In this document: piece after piece, positions 9,650 through 17,922 of the stretch
How the letters are laid out: every line of letters starts with the position of its first letter
Position numbering within the stretch: position 1 is the first letter of the stretch
DNA from: Polyangium mundeleinium
GTDB taxonomy: Bacteria > Myxococcota_A > Polyangia > Polyangiales > Polyangiaceae
Direction: 5' to 3'
DNA: 64,000 bases
Assembly: GCF_028369105.1 (NCBI RefSeq)
Contig: NZ_JAQNDO010000001.1
Span: 2,845,711 to 2,909,710 of the forward strand
Position numbers and translations under genes: made by a program
The notes under the pieces: model-generated
What the model was told of the DNA's origin: nothing
Databases searched by the model: none
The model's input: only the letters and a program-made list of their open reading frames with translations

Positions 9650-9702
9650 GGGGCCGCAGGCGCGGTTTCCCTTGGAGGTCGAAGGATCTCCCTCCTCCCC
9701 AG

Positions 9703-9865
9703 CCCCTCTCCGGCCAGGCTGAGCATGGGTCTCATCCGGGAAGCGCCGCCGCCGGGGCGCCGCCCCGGACCCCGCGAGGGGCTGTCCGCCCCCTCGACCC
9801 CGGACCAGCCAGGGGCTGGACCCAGGGTTGAAAAACTGCGCGGTGCGCAGTTTTTCAAACAGGCC
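9703..9865 (+). repeat. Left arm of large inverted repeat
   Basis: Shares with the reverse complement of 10586-10746 the blocks GGCTGAGCATGGGTCTCAT, GGGGCTGTCCGCCCC, CCCGGACCAGCCAGGGGC and TGGACCCAG, then a palindrome and AACAGGCC. The arms diverge mainly between these blocks. No transposase lies between the arms. Confidence 0.8.
9828..9858. repeat. Palindrome 1 (14-bp stem, 3-nt loop)
   Basis: TTGAAAAACTGCGC, loop GGT, then the exact reverse complement GCGCAGTTTTTCAA. It shares its stem core with the palindromes at 10460 and 10593, but three base pairs differ and each change is matched on both sides of the stem. The T-run on the right side could also help it act as a terminator. Confidence 0.85.
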
Positions 9866-10133
9866 GACGAAGAAGCCAGGTTGCCAGCAGAAGCCGCAGC
9901 GCGGCTGTCTTGGTGGGGAACGCCGCTGCCGGTCAAGACCAGGGATGACCCTGCCAACCAAAGGCCGCAGCGCTGACAGGTCGGCGGGCAACACCTCGTC
10001 GCATGACGTCGTGTCGTGACGCGGTGGCCTCACGTTCCAAACGGCACGGGGCCGTAGGTCTTCGGCGATGAGCCCGTGGTCTCCCTACATCGTGCCCATC
10101 TCTCGACGCCACGGGCCCGCCGCGCCTTCCATC

Positions 10134-10371
10134 GCCCCCGTACCTCCAAGGCACGGCCTCGTACCTCCGGAGGCTCGAGCGCACGCCCCAGAGACACGGC
10201 CTCGTACCTCCAAGGCACGGCCTCGTACCTCCAAGGCACGGCCTCGTACCTCCGGAGGCTCGAGCACACGCCCCAGAGACACGGCCTCGTACCTCCAAGG
10301 CACGGCCTCGTACCTTCAAGGCACGGCCTCGTACCTCCAAGGCACGGCCTCGTACCTCCGGAGGCTCGACG
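10134..10371. repeat. 21-nt tandem repeat array
   Basis: About six copies of the unit GTACCTCCAAGGCACGGCCTC, interrupted by two longer (~43-nt) variants that begin GTACCTCCGGAGG and continue through GCACGCCCCAGAGACACGG. A final partial variant ends the array at the same CCTCCGGAGG palindrome. The higher-order pattern of short, short, long units shows segmental duplication. It is open in several frames because 21 is a multiple of three, but no start context supports translation. Confidence 0.9.
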
Positions 10372-10459
10372 TCGTCTCTTCAGACCATGCCCCCCATCTC
10401 TCGCACACACGTCCCCGTCGCCTTTTGGCTCGGCCCCCAAGCTTGAAGACACGGCCGCA

Positions 10460-10490
10460 TCGATGAACTGCGCATCGCGCAGTTCATCGA
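10460..10490. repeat. Palindrome 2 (14-bp stem, 3-nt loop)
   Basis: TCGATGAACTGCGC, loop ATC, then GCGCAGTTCATCGA, a perfect inverted repeat. It lies between the array and the right arm. Confidence 0.85.
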
Positions 10491-10585
10491 ACCGACGCCA
10501 GCGAACCCCCCCATGGTCTTGCCACCGGCCCGCTGGAAGGCCGCGCGCCTGTCTCGGTTGGCAACGTCGCTGCCGGTCTTGACCG

Positions 10586-10746
10586 GGCCTGTTCGATGAG
10601 CTGCGCGAAGCGCAGTTCATCGAGACTGGGTCCAGCCCCTGGCTGGTCCGGGTCCCGGGGCGGACAGCCCCGGGTGGGGTTTGGGGCAAAGCCCCAGCGA
10701 AGCGGCTTCACGATGAGACCCATGCTCAGCCGGCCAGGAGAGGGGG
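10586..10746 (-). repeat. Right arm of large inverted repeat
   Basis: Reverse-complement partner of 9703-9865. The outer end of this arm runs through the last codons and TGA stop of the sigma-factor gene, so the repeat supplies that stop. Confidence 0.8.
10593..10623. repeat. Palindrome 3 (14-bp stem with one G-T pair, 3-nt loop)
   Basis: TCGATGAGCTGCGC, loop GAA, then GCGCAGTTCATCGA. It sits inside the right arm at the place occupied by palindrome 1 in the left arm. Confidence 0.85.
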
Positions 10747-11571
10747 GCGACTTCGTTCCTGCTGGTGCAAGAGCTCGGTGAGCCGCGCGCGGACGCGCTT
10801 CTTTGCGCGCTCCTCGATCTGCCGCACGCGCTCCTTGCTCACGCCGAAGTCGGCGCCGAGCTCTTCGAGCGTCGCGGGGTCCTCGCTGAGCCAGCGGGCC
10901 TTCGCGATCTTCTGCTCGCGCGGCGACAGCTCCGTGACGATCTGCCGCAGCGCCGTGGCGACCTGCCGCTGCGCCTCGTCCTCGCAGGCTTGATCCTCGG
11001 GCGAGGGGAGCGGCGAGGCGAGCCGATCGAGCGGCGCGTCGCCCTCGGGGTTCTTCTTGTCCAGGCTCACGTCGCGCGCCATGAGCAGCGGCAGCAGCGC
11101 CATCACGCGCTCCCGAGGCAGCCCGCTCTGCGCGGCGAGGACGTCCGGATCCCGCTCGTGCGTGCGGCGGTAGAGGCGCAAGACGCGCCGCTCGCTCTTC
11201 GACGAGCCGAGCCGCACGATCCGGTAGCCGCGCGCCACGTGCTCGCGGATCTCGGCGCGGATCCAGTACGCGGCGTACGTCACGAGCCGACAGCCGCGTG
11301 ACGGGTCGAAGCGCTCGGCCGCCTTCAAGAGGCCGATGTTGCCTTCCTGGACGAGGTCCTCGATCGGGATGCCCCAGCGCCGGTACTCGAGGGCGATGGT
11401 CATCACGAAGGGCAGACATGCTTCCACGATGCGGCGACCCGCGTTGCGGTCACCGCTTCGGAAGCGCTCCGCGAGGTCGCGCTCCGACTCGGGCGTCAAG
11501 GGCTCGCGCTTGTCGAGCTCGCGCTGGCGCGGAGCGTGGGCGAAGACGGTGGGACTTCGGCTCACGGCCAT
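10726..11571 (-). CDS. RpoH-like (sigma-32 family) RNA polymerase sigma factor
   Basis: 281 residues. Region 2 is clear (GIPIEDLVQEGNIGLLKAAE, then FSTYA-like CRLVTYAAYWIRAEI), followed by region 3 and a region 4 helix-turn-helix (TLEELGADFGVSKERVRQIE). The lack of region 1.1 and the size place it with RpoH-type alternative factors. At the place of the RpoH box it reads SKSERRVLRLYRR rather than the classical QRKLFFNLR, so it is a divergent member that may not be the heat-shock factor. The final codons and stop lie inside a repeat arm. It is divergent from the S41 protease gene. Confidence 0.85.
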   Translation of the reverse strand: MAVSRSPTVFAHAPRQRELDKREPLTPESERDLAERFRSGDRNAGRRIVEACLPFVMTIALEYRRWGIPIEDLVQEGNIGLLKAAERFDPSRGCRLVTYAAYWIRAEIREHVARGYRIVRLGSSKSERRVLRLYRRTHERDPDVLAAQSGLPRERVMALLPLLMARDVSLDKKNPEGDAPLDRLASPLPSPEDQACEDEAQRQVATALRQIVTELSPREQKIAKARWLSEDPATLEELGADFGVSKERVRQIEERAKKRVRARLTELLHQQERSRPPLLAG

Positions 11572-11806
11572 GAGGACTCCTCGCGCCCCGGGGCGTTCCC
11601 GCTGCCTCCTCGACGGCGGGATGGGGAAGGCGCGCGGCTCGCCAATGCAGGGCCGATGCCGCGCGCAAATCAGGCTCTTTCCTGAAACAAGGCGATCTCG
11701 TTTCGCGCAAACGTCACGGACCGCCCCGGGGGCGCGAAACGGTTGCGTGAATCGGCGCGGGTGTCCCCGGGGTCGCGGGAGCCACGCGCCCGCCTCGTTC
11801 TTCGAG

Positions 11807-13759
11807 ATGTTCGCACGCCGTTTTCACCCCCGCGCCTCGGGCGTGGTACATCCTCTCCAGACACACGTGGGCAGGCGTCTCGCAACCAGAGCGTGGTACT
11901 TCGCAGCCGCCACCGCCATCGTCGCGATCGCAGCGCAGCGGCCGGCCGAGCCTCCGAAAGCCGCGGCGCGCGGCATCGCCCTTTGGTCGCTGCGCACGCT
12001 CGACGTCGTGGACGAAGAGGCCCTCGGCGTGGAGTGCGGCGCGCCTTCGGACGGCGGCCTCGTCCTTCCGACGGGCGCGCCCGCGGCGCTCTCCTGCGAC
12101 GCCGCGCGCACCATCTTCGCGCAGGTCCGCACGAACCTCGCGGCGCCGGTCACCGACGTCGAAGCCGCAAAGTTTGCCGATGGGGTTGTCGACTGGCTCG
12201 ACCCCCACGGGCTCTGGTCCGTCGCGCCTGACGCGCCCGTCGCGCCGCTCGTGCGCCGCGAGGGAGAGCGGCTCCTGCGGGAGCTCGAAGCGGCGCCGAA
12301 TGGAGGCCCCTGCGCTGCGGCGGACGTCATCGGCGCGTCGCTCGCGACCTGGATGAAGACGCTGCGCGCCGCCTTCGACGAGGGCCTGCGCGATGGCCGC
12401 CCCGAAGGCCGCGCTCCGCATCGCTCGCCCGCCGAGGTCTGGCGCACGGTGACCGCGGCGCCCTTCGAGGACGGGCCGATCACGCGCAATGGTCGCGAGC
12501 TCGCGCGGGAGCTTGGGCGCGAGGTCGGCTCCGCGCGGGCCGCGTACGGCGCGCCGCTCGATCCTTTCGTCACCGCGGCGGGCCAGCGGCTCTTCCCGGA
12601 TCTCACGGCCGAGTCGTGGGGCCGGGTCGTCATCGCGGCCGCGGTGCGCGCGTACGTGCCCCAGCTCGACGCGCATGGCGCGTGGGCGCCGCTCGACGAG
12701 GAGATCTCGATCTACGACCTCGACCTCGAGACGAACCCGCCGCTGCGCCTCTGGTCGGAGATGACGCGGACGGCGCTCGGCATCCGGATCGATCGGGGCG
12801 CGCTCGCGCCGCTGCTCGACGGGGACGTCGTGCTCTCCGTGCGGGGCGTGCCGCTCGCGGGCATGAGCGTCGAGCAGGCCGAGCAAACCGCGCTCGTCGA
12901 AGGCGCGCCGCATGGGCCGCCGGCGTCCGTGACGATCCTCCGGCCGCACGTCGCGCAGCCCATGGAGCTCGTCGTCACGCCCGCGCCTCCACGGGAAGGC
13001 CCCGCGCCTCCGGCCGAACCCTCGGAGCTACCTTTCGACGCCGTCCGGTATGCGGACGGTCGCGTCGCCATCGTCACGATCGCGGACGTCCCCGACGACC
13101 TCGGCGATCGGATCGGGGCGGCGCTCGCGCGGGTCCGCGCGGCGCGCGACATCCGCGGGGTGCTCCTCGACCTGCGCGCAAACGGCGGGGGCTCGACGGA
13201 CGGCGCCATGGCGGCGCTCGGCCATTTCCTCCCCGGCGCGGCGCTTTTTCCAATGCGCCGGCGTGATGGTGGTGTCGAGGTCGAGCGCGCGCCCGAGGTG
13301 CCTGCGGAGGCGTCGTATGCGGGGCCGCTCGCGGTGCTCGTGGACGGCGACTCCGCGAGCGCGGCGGAGATGATCGCGGGGGCGATCGCCAGTTATCGAC
13401 GTGGCGTGGTCATTGGAGACCGTACGTATGGCAAAGGATGCGCGCAGGAATACCTCGACGACGAGGCGCGCGCGGGTGTCCTTCGTTTGACGACATTGCT
13501 CTTTTCTTTGCCGGATGGCGCGCCGGTCCAGAAAGTCGGCATATCGCCGCAGATCACGTTGTCGCTCCCGGCGGCGACCGAGCGGGAGGCGCGGCTCGCG
13601 CGGGCGCTCGAGCCTTGGCGCGGCCCTGACGTGCGGGATCCTGGGCTCGTGCGCGAGGTGCCGTGGGCGCTGCATGGCGGGCGTGTCGGTCCTTGCCGGG
13701 ACGAGACGGTGTGCCGCGCGCTGCGGGCGCTCGGGACGTCCGTGGCCGCCGCGCGCTGA
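11807..13759 (+). CDS. S41 family (C-terminal processing) peptidase, membrane-anchored or exported
   Basis: 650 residues from the ATG at 11807. A hydrophobic segment near residues 25-42 (LATRAWYFAAATAIVAIAA) acts as signal or anchor, so the protease works in the periplasm. A PDZ-like region covers ~320-405 (GIRIDRGALAPLLDGDVVLSV). The tail-specific protease core holds VLLDLRANGGGSTDGA, the Ser/Lys dyad Ser518 in GDSASAAEM and Lys543 in DRTYGKGC, spaced 25 residues as in E. coli Tsp. The long N-terminal domain (~50-310) is not recognised. The gene just downstream encodes a lipoprotein with a Kazal-like inhibitor domain. Confidence 0.9.
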   Translation: MFARRFHPRASGVVHPLQTHVGRRLATRAWYFAAATAIVAIAAQRPAEPPKAAARGIALWSLRTLDVVDEEALGVECGAPSDGGLVLPTGAPAALSCDAARTIFAQVRTNLAAPVTDVEAAKFADGVVDWLDPHGLWSVAPDAPVAPLVRREGERLLRELEAAPNGGPCAAADVIGASLATWMKTLRAAFDEGLRDGRPEGRAPHRSPAEVWRTVTAAPFEDGPITRNGRELARELGREVGSARAAYGAPLDPFVTAAGQRLFPDLTAESWGRVVIAAAVRAYVPQLDAHGAWAPLDEEISIYDLDLETNPPLRLWSEMTRTALGIRIDRGALAPLLDGDVVLSVRGVPLAGMSVEQAEQTALVEGAPHGPPASVTILRPHVAQPMELVVTPAPPREGPAPPAEPSELPFDAVRYADGRVAIVTIADVPDDLGDRIGAALARVRAARDIRGVLLDLRANGGGSTDGAMAALGHFLPGAALFPMRRRDGGVEVERAPEVPAEASYAGPLAVLVDGDSASAAEMIAGAIASYRRGVVIGDRTYGKGCAQEYLDDEARAGVLRLTTLLFSLPDGAPVQKVGISPQITLSLPAATEREARLARALEPWRGPDVRDPGLVREVPWALHGGRVGPCRDETVCRALRALGTSVAAAR

Positions 13760-13845
13760 TCGTTTTGGCGCAGGCTGGGCCAACGTCGCGACTCTGCGGC
13801 CTGCCTTTGCATTCGCGGTGGGCCTCAAAAGAACGTGATACGCTG

Positions 13846-13861
13846 TGGCATTACGCTTGCT
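13846..13861 (+). promoter_or_regulatory. Candidate sigma-54 (-24/-12) promoter
   Basis: TGGCATTACGCTTGCT fits the sigma-54 consensus (TGGCAYR-N4-TTGCW) with GG and GC elements 12 bases apart. Transcription would begin near 13872, directly upstream of the GGAGG ribosome site of the gene that follows. Confidence 0.5.
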
Positions 13862-13884
13862 GAAGGGCGTGTCTGGAGGCCGTG

Positions 13885-14592
13885 ATGCGATTGGCTTTGC
13901 ATGGTTGGTTGGGCGTTGCTTCGCTTTCCGTTTTCCTGCTCGGCGGTTGCGCCATCTCGTTCGTCGATTCGAACAATGGCTCGGGCGGCGGGGGCGGCGG
14001 GGGCGCGGGCGGCGCGGGCGGCGCGGGCGGGGGTCAGGGCGGCAGCGGCGGTTGCGGTGCTGCATCCTGTGGACAGGGCGGCAGCGGCGGTATGGGCGGC
14101 GGCGGCGGTATGGGCGGCGGCGGCAGCAGCGGCGCGCCGTGTGGTGGGTTCGCCGGGACCGTGTGTGGCCCCGACGAGTGGTGCGACTACCCCAATGATC
14201 GATGTGGCGATACCGACCTCACCGGCATTTGCAAACCGCGCCCGTCCGGTTGCCCGGACGCTTATTTCCCGACCTGCGCGTGCGACGGCACGGTGTATGG
14301 CAATCCCTGCGACGCCGCCCAGGCGGGCATGGACGTCTCGGACCTCGGCAATTGCGAGCCGCCGTCGACCGAGGTCTTCTCCTGCGGTCATGGCTTCTGC
14401 AACAAGGCCAAGGAGTATTGCCAGAGGACCACGTCGGACGTCGGAAACGACCCCGATTCCTTCCAGTGCGCGCCGATCCCCGCTGCGTGTGGCGACACGC
14501 CGAATTGCGCGTGCTTGAACGACCCGTGTGTGCAGTTCTCCTGCGACAGCGGGCCGAACGGCGGCATTCTCGTCACCTGCCCCGGCGGCTGA
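13885..14592 (+). CDS. Glycine-linker lipoprotein with a Kazal-like Cys-rich domain
   Basis: 235 residues; ATG at 13885, preceded by GGAGG (an in-frame GTG at 13882 is the alternative). A signal peptide ends in the lipobox LLGGC. Residues ~35-85 are a Gly/Ala/Ser-rich linker. A Cys-rich region follows; PTCACDGTVYGNPC within it resembles the core of Kazal protease-inhibitor domains (CxxDGxxYxNxC), with Cys on both sides. The last ~75 residues carry eight more Cys and are not recognised. Surface-anchored; inhibitor activity is a guess from the motif. A sigma-54-like promoter lies just upstream. Confidence 0.8.
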   Translation: MRLALHGWLGVASLSVFLLGGCAISFVDSNNGSGGGGGGGAGGAGGAGGGQGGSGGCGAASCGQGGSGGMGGGGGMGGGGSSGAPCGGFAGTVCGPDEWCDYPNDRCGDTDLTGICKPRPSGCPDAYFPTCACDGTVYGNPCDAAQAGMDVSDLGNCEPPSTEVFSCGHGFCNKAKEYCQRTTSDVGNDPDSFQCAPIPAACGDTPNCACLNDPCVQFSCDSGPNGGILVTCPGG

Positions 14593-14616
14593 ACGCCCAC
14601 GGGCCCCGGGGGACGC

Positions 14617-16317
14617 TCAACGCTTCTTGTGGAAGAGCTTGCCGAGCAGCCCCCGACCTGCGGGGTTCGAGCCGGGCCCGTCGTCCTCGGGCGGGTGCCT
14701 CATTTCGTAGAGACGCACCTCGCGCGTCGCCTCGATGTTCTTCGGGCTGATCACCGTGACGCGCTTGAAGTCCCGGTAGGACTGGTGGATTCGCCCGGCG
14801 AGCTTGAGCAGCCTGGCGCGATAAAGCAGCGCCTTCTCGTAATCGGGCTCGGCCTTGAGCACGCCGTCGAGCTGCGTGATGCAGTCGTCGTAAACGTTGT
14901 TCGTCTTGCCCTCCTCGGGCACCGGCGGGAGCGGCCTGCGGCTCGCCACCACCCAGGCGAGCAACGCCGTATAGGCGGGTTGCTCGGGATCGGCGGACAC
15001 GGCGCGCCGCACGCAGGCCTCGCAGGAGGCGAGGTCGTTCTTGCGCAGGAAGACCTCGGCCTTTTCGAATTCGAGCGCCGCATTCACCACGCGCTCGACC
15101 TGGGCCTGCTCGTCGACCGTGCCGGCATCGAGCGAGGCGATGTACTGGGCGCGCCCCGTGTCGTCCTTCAGCGCCTCGTAGGCCGCGTTGATGGACGCGA
15201 AGAGCCGCGCCACCCGAGGCTTGAGGTCGTGCAGGTCCCTCGGAAGTTTGTCCGGGTGGTACACGAGCGCCAGCTTGAAGTAGGCGTTCCGAACGTCGGT
15301 CGACGTCACCTCGCGCGGGACGCCGAGCATCTGGAAATGGTCCTCGTTCGGGGCGGAGGCGAGCTTGGCCTCGATCTCGGCGCGGCGCTTCTCGTTGTTC
15401 GGGGGCGCTGGTTGCGGCTGGACCGCCGGCGCGGGTCCGGTCATGTCGGGCGCACGTTTGACGGCCTGGAGCGGCCCGGTCCCCTCGCGCCGGACGGCCT
15501 GGAGCGGACCGGTCTTGGTCTCCGCCGCGCGCAACACCTCGTCCCGCGGCCGCGTCCCGGTCTGATCCACGTGCTGCAGGCCCGTCGTGCCCGTCGTCGG
15601 CCGCCACCCTGTTGGGTCGGAGACCATCGCGGCGCGCGCGGCGGCGACGCGCTCGAGCCCCACGGGCGGGCGCGTGGAGCCGCCGAAATCGAGGTGCCGC
15701 GTGATCGTCATTCCGTACACGACGCCGCGCACGATGCGCGGGGGCACGCCGCTCGTCCTGGCGAGGTCGACGAGCGTCGTCCGTTGCTTGCGCAGCCGCT
15801 CGACGAGCGCGCGCTCCTCGGGCGTCAGCCGGAACCGCTCCGGCGTCGCCCCGCTCGCGATCCCCATCGGGACGTCTTCGATCCGGCCCAGCGTCGCCTC
15901 GGCCTGCGGCGCCCCGACGCACGCGCGGGCGCCGGCCATGATCACCGCGAGCGGCTCGACGCGCGGCACCTCGGCGCCCCGCTCCGCGAGCAGGTCGTGC
16001 CCCGCGTAAAACGCGTACCGTGTCTCGGGCTCGATCTCGCACAGCTTGATCATGGCCCGCTCGAGCGGCGTCCGTTCGGCGTACCGCGTGCCTGCGGCGT
16101 CCATGACGCGCGTCGGTGTTCCCTCGTCGAACGACACCGCGGCGCGCGCGCCCGTCTTCGTGGTCAGCACGAGCGTCCCCGAGAGGACCTTGTCGAGCAG
16201 GTACACGTAGAGGTGCAGGAGCGGCGTCTGCACCAGGTTTGCTTCCGCCGTCGGTACGAGCCCCGGAGGGACGACGAAGGGCATTCCGGTCGTGGGGACA
16301 GGGGGCGAAGCAGCCAT
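14617..16317 (-). CDS. DUF4388-J domain-TPR protein
   Basis: 566 residues. The N-terminal ~200 residues resemble DUF4388/PATAN domains (LLDKVLSGTLVLTTKTG, then VSFDEGTPTRV), found in delta-proteobacterial signalling and motility proteins. A Pro/Gly/Thr linker (~230-315) has repeated TGPLQAV segments. The J-domain covers ~325-390 with an intact HPD (VYHPDKLPRD, His near 354), so it should stimulate a DnaK-type Hsp70. The C-terminal ~410-545 holds TPR-like helices. No signal peptide, so cytoplasmic. It probably brings Hsp70 to a specific complex. The ATG at 16317 is the first good start; longer in-frame sequence overlaps the next gene. Confidence 0.82.
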   Translation of the reverse strand: MAASPPVPTTGMPFVVPPGLVPTAEANLVQTPLLHLYVYLLDKVLSGTLVLTTKTGARAAVSFDEGTPTRVMDAAGTRYAERTPLERAMIKLCEIEPETRYAFYAGHDLLAERGAEVPRVEPLAVIMAGARACVGAPQAEATLGRIEDVPMGIASGATPERFRLTPEERALVERLRKQRTTLVDLARTSGVPPRIVRGVVYGMTITRHLDFGGSTRPPVGLERVAAARAAMVSDPTGWRPTTGTTGLQHVDQTGTRPRDEVLRAAETKTGPLQAVRREGTGPLQAVKRAPDMTGPAPAVQPQPAPPNNEKRRAEIEAKLASAPNEDHFQMLGVPREVTSTDVRNAYFKLALVYHPDKLPRDLHDLKPRVARLFASINAAYEALKDDTGRAQYIASLDAGTVDEQAQVERVVNAALEFEKAEVFLRKNDLASCEACVRRAVSADPEQPAYTALLAWVVASRRPLPPVPEEGKTNNVYDDCITQLDGVLKAEPDYEKALLYRARLLKLAGRIHQSYRDFKRVTVISPKNIEATREVRLYEMRHPPEDDGPGSNPAGRGLLGKLFHKKR

Positions 16318-16436
16318 GCGCGGCGACTCGGCCGAAGCGTGCCAGGGTGCGCGCGGGGGCGCAACGGGGCACTCCGGTGACCGTGTGGATTTCGCGGGCG
16401 TCTGGAAAATGGTTGGCGCGGCTGCGAAGTGGCTCG

Positions 16437-17306
16437 TCAGGGCCCGCGGGCGACGAGCGAGCGGCAGCGCGCGTCGTCTGCGTAGACACGTACGCCGCGG
16501 TTCGAGGGCACGAGCGCGTTCAAGCGGATCGTCGCGGCGGGATCTCCGGTGAAGACATCGATCTGACGCCCCACGACCTTCATGCCGCGATCCTCGGCGA
16601 CGAAGCAGCCGTCGTGGCGCCCGCCTTCGGGCAAGTTCACGCCCTTGAACTCGGGGATGAAGAGCACGGTCCCGAGCGGGATCACCGACGAGTCCACGGC
16701 CACCGAGCGCAGCGGCGTGATGGGCTTGCCGAGGGCGCCGCGGCCCGTCGGGAAGCGGGCGGGGTCGAGCCGTTCGAAGCAGATCTTCTGGCTTGTGCGC
16801 GGGCAGACCGCGGCGCAAGTGCAGTCGCGTTTCGCGAAGCTCACGGTCTCGCCCGTCGAGAGGCGGCCGCTGCCCTGCACGCAGACGCGATCGTGGAAGT
16901 CTTGCGTGACGTTCGTGAGCGGCTTGCAGCTCGCGTCGTAGATCGTCGCGTCCTTCGGGCCCGCGTCTTCTTTGGGGAAGTCGTAGTACGTGTTGCGGAA
17001 GCGCTCGCCGTTGCGGAACGCCGCTGCGGGCCCCGCGGCCGAGCCTTGCGCCGTGATGCTCACGACCTCCTCGGCGCTCGACGCGGGAGCGGACGCGGGC
17101 GTGGTGTCAGGCGGCGCGAGCGGCGTTCGAACGGGAGCGCTCTCCTGTCCAAGAAACCCGGCCCGCGCTCCGCGCGTCTCCGACCAACCACGATGCTCGG
17201 CTTCTCGCGCGGGCTCGCCTTCGCCTTGCACCCAGGCTTGCCCGGCTGCGGTCGCGCATGCGGCGCCCGAGAGGCAGGCGACGAGCGCCAGGGTCAAAGG
17301 TCGCAT
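16437..17306 (-). CDS. Lipoprotein with C-terminal 3D (MltA-type) domain
   Basis: 289 residues. The signal peptide ends in a lipobox (LSGAAC). After a Pro/Ala/Ser-rich linker (~45-90), a Cys-containing middle region is followed by the 3D domain: SVAVDSSVIPLGTVLFIPEF, then HDGCFVAEDRGMKVVGRQID, with the conserved Asp residues of the double-psi barrel. Such domains end MltA lytic transglycosylases and Rpf/YabE-like proteins, so a role in peptidoglycan cleavage in the periplasm is likely. The MltA barrel itself is not seen, making this a 3D-only enzyme. Confidence 0.82.
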   Translation of the reverse strand: MRPLTLALVACLSGAACATAAGQAWVQGEGEPAREAEHRGWSETRGARAGFLGQESAPVRTPLAPPDTTPASAPASSAEEVVSITAQGSAAGPAAAFRNGERFRNTYYDFPKEDAGPKDATIYDASCKPLTNVTQDFHDRVCVQGSGRLSTGETVSFAKRDCTCAAVCPRTSQKICFERLDPARFPTGRGALGKPITPLRSVAVDSSVIPLGTVLFIPEFKGVNLPEGGRHDGCFVAEDRGMKVVGRQIDVFTGDPAATIRLNALVPSNRGVRVYADDARCRSLVARGP

Positions 17307-17358
17307 GGGACGAGGATACCCTCGCCTGCCTGCCGATGGCCAAGAGGATGCTTGCTCG

Positions 17359-17805
17359 TCAGGTGTCTCGGTTGGGCTGCTTCGGGGTCTTCAGCGCGTA
17401 GACACCGCGGGCCGTCGCCACGAGCTCGGACGCGGCGCTCGGGTGGTAGAGCCGGACATCGGCCCAGCCGAGCTTCGCGCCGACCCGCACCGTGGTGGCG
17501 TCGCCGACCAGCATCTCGCGGCGCCCGGGCCGGAGGTAATCGACGCGCAGATCCACGGTGGAGACGCGGCCGAGCATCGGATTTTCGATCTCGGTCCAGA
17601 CGCAGAGCCCGCCTGCGGTGTCGGCGAGCGTGCTGATCAAGCCCCCGTGCAGCGCTTGTCGGATGGGATCCCCGATGAGCTCCTCGCGCCACGGAATCGA
17701 GAGCGTCACGTGGCCCCGCGCGAGGTGCTCGACCTTGACGCCGAGCCACTTGTTGAAAGGGATGAGCTCCTCGGCGAGCTGCCGAAAGACGTTCAGATCC
17801 AACAT
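17359..17805 (-). CDS. PaaI-type hotdog-fold thioesterase
   Basis: 148 residues; the ATG at 17805 is chosen because the family starts close to this helix and the upstream extension is Arg/Pro-rich. The hotdog signature is ALHGGLISTLADTAGG, with the HGG and the catalytic Asp on the central helix, followed by VDLRVDYLRPGRREMLV. Such enzymes cleave acyl- or phenylacetyl-CoA thioesters. It is divergent from typA and shows no operon partner. Confidence 0.85.
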   Translation of the reverse strand: MLDLNVFRQLAEELIPFNKWLGVKVEHLARGHVTLSIPWREELIGDPIRQALHGGLISTLADTAGGLCVWTEIENPMLGRVSTVDLRVDYLRPGRREMLVGDATTVRVGAKLGWADVRLYHPSAASELVATARGVYALKTPKQPNRDT

Positions 17806-17922
17806 TTTTTTCGGCGCGCACGATGCCGGAAAAGCCCGTGCTCTGCCAGGCCGCCGCGCGGGCATGGCCCGCCGGGTTCGCTCGCCTCGTCACGAAGCGC
17901 GTGCTAGGAGCGGCCCCGAAAA

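Larger units (their letters stand above)
9650..10725. other. Gene-free repeat island
   Basis: No convincing coding region. Long open frames here are translations of tandem repeats. The island is bounded by ~160-nt inverted arms (9703-9865 and 10586-10746) and contains three related 14-bp-stem palindromes and a 21-nt tandem array. It separates the convergent MBL-fold and sigma-factor genes. Confidence 0.75.

Noticed and set aside
10030..10689. A 219-codon minus-strand open frame with repeated GGTRPCL-like units
   Set aside because: It is the 21-nt tandem array and flanking palindromes translated; no ribosome site, no domain, and parallel open frames exist on the other strand.
9703..10746. The inverted-arm island as an insertion sequence
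   Set aside because: No transposase or remnant between the arms and no visible target-site duplication; the arms are too long and diverged for ordinary IS ends.
15250..16420. TGGCACG upstream of the DUF4388-J gene as a sigma-54 promoter
   Set aside because: The -12 half (GGCC) does not match and the GC falls one base off the required spacing.
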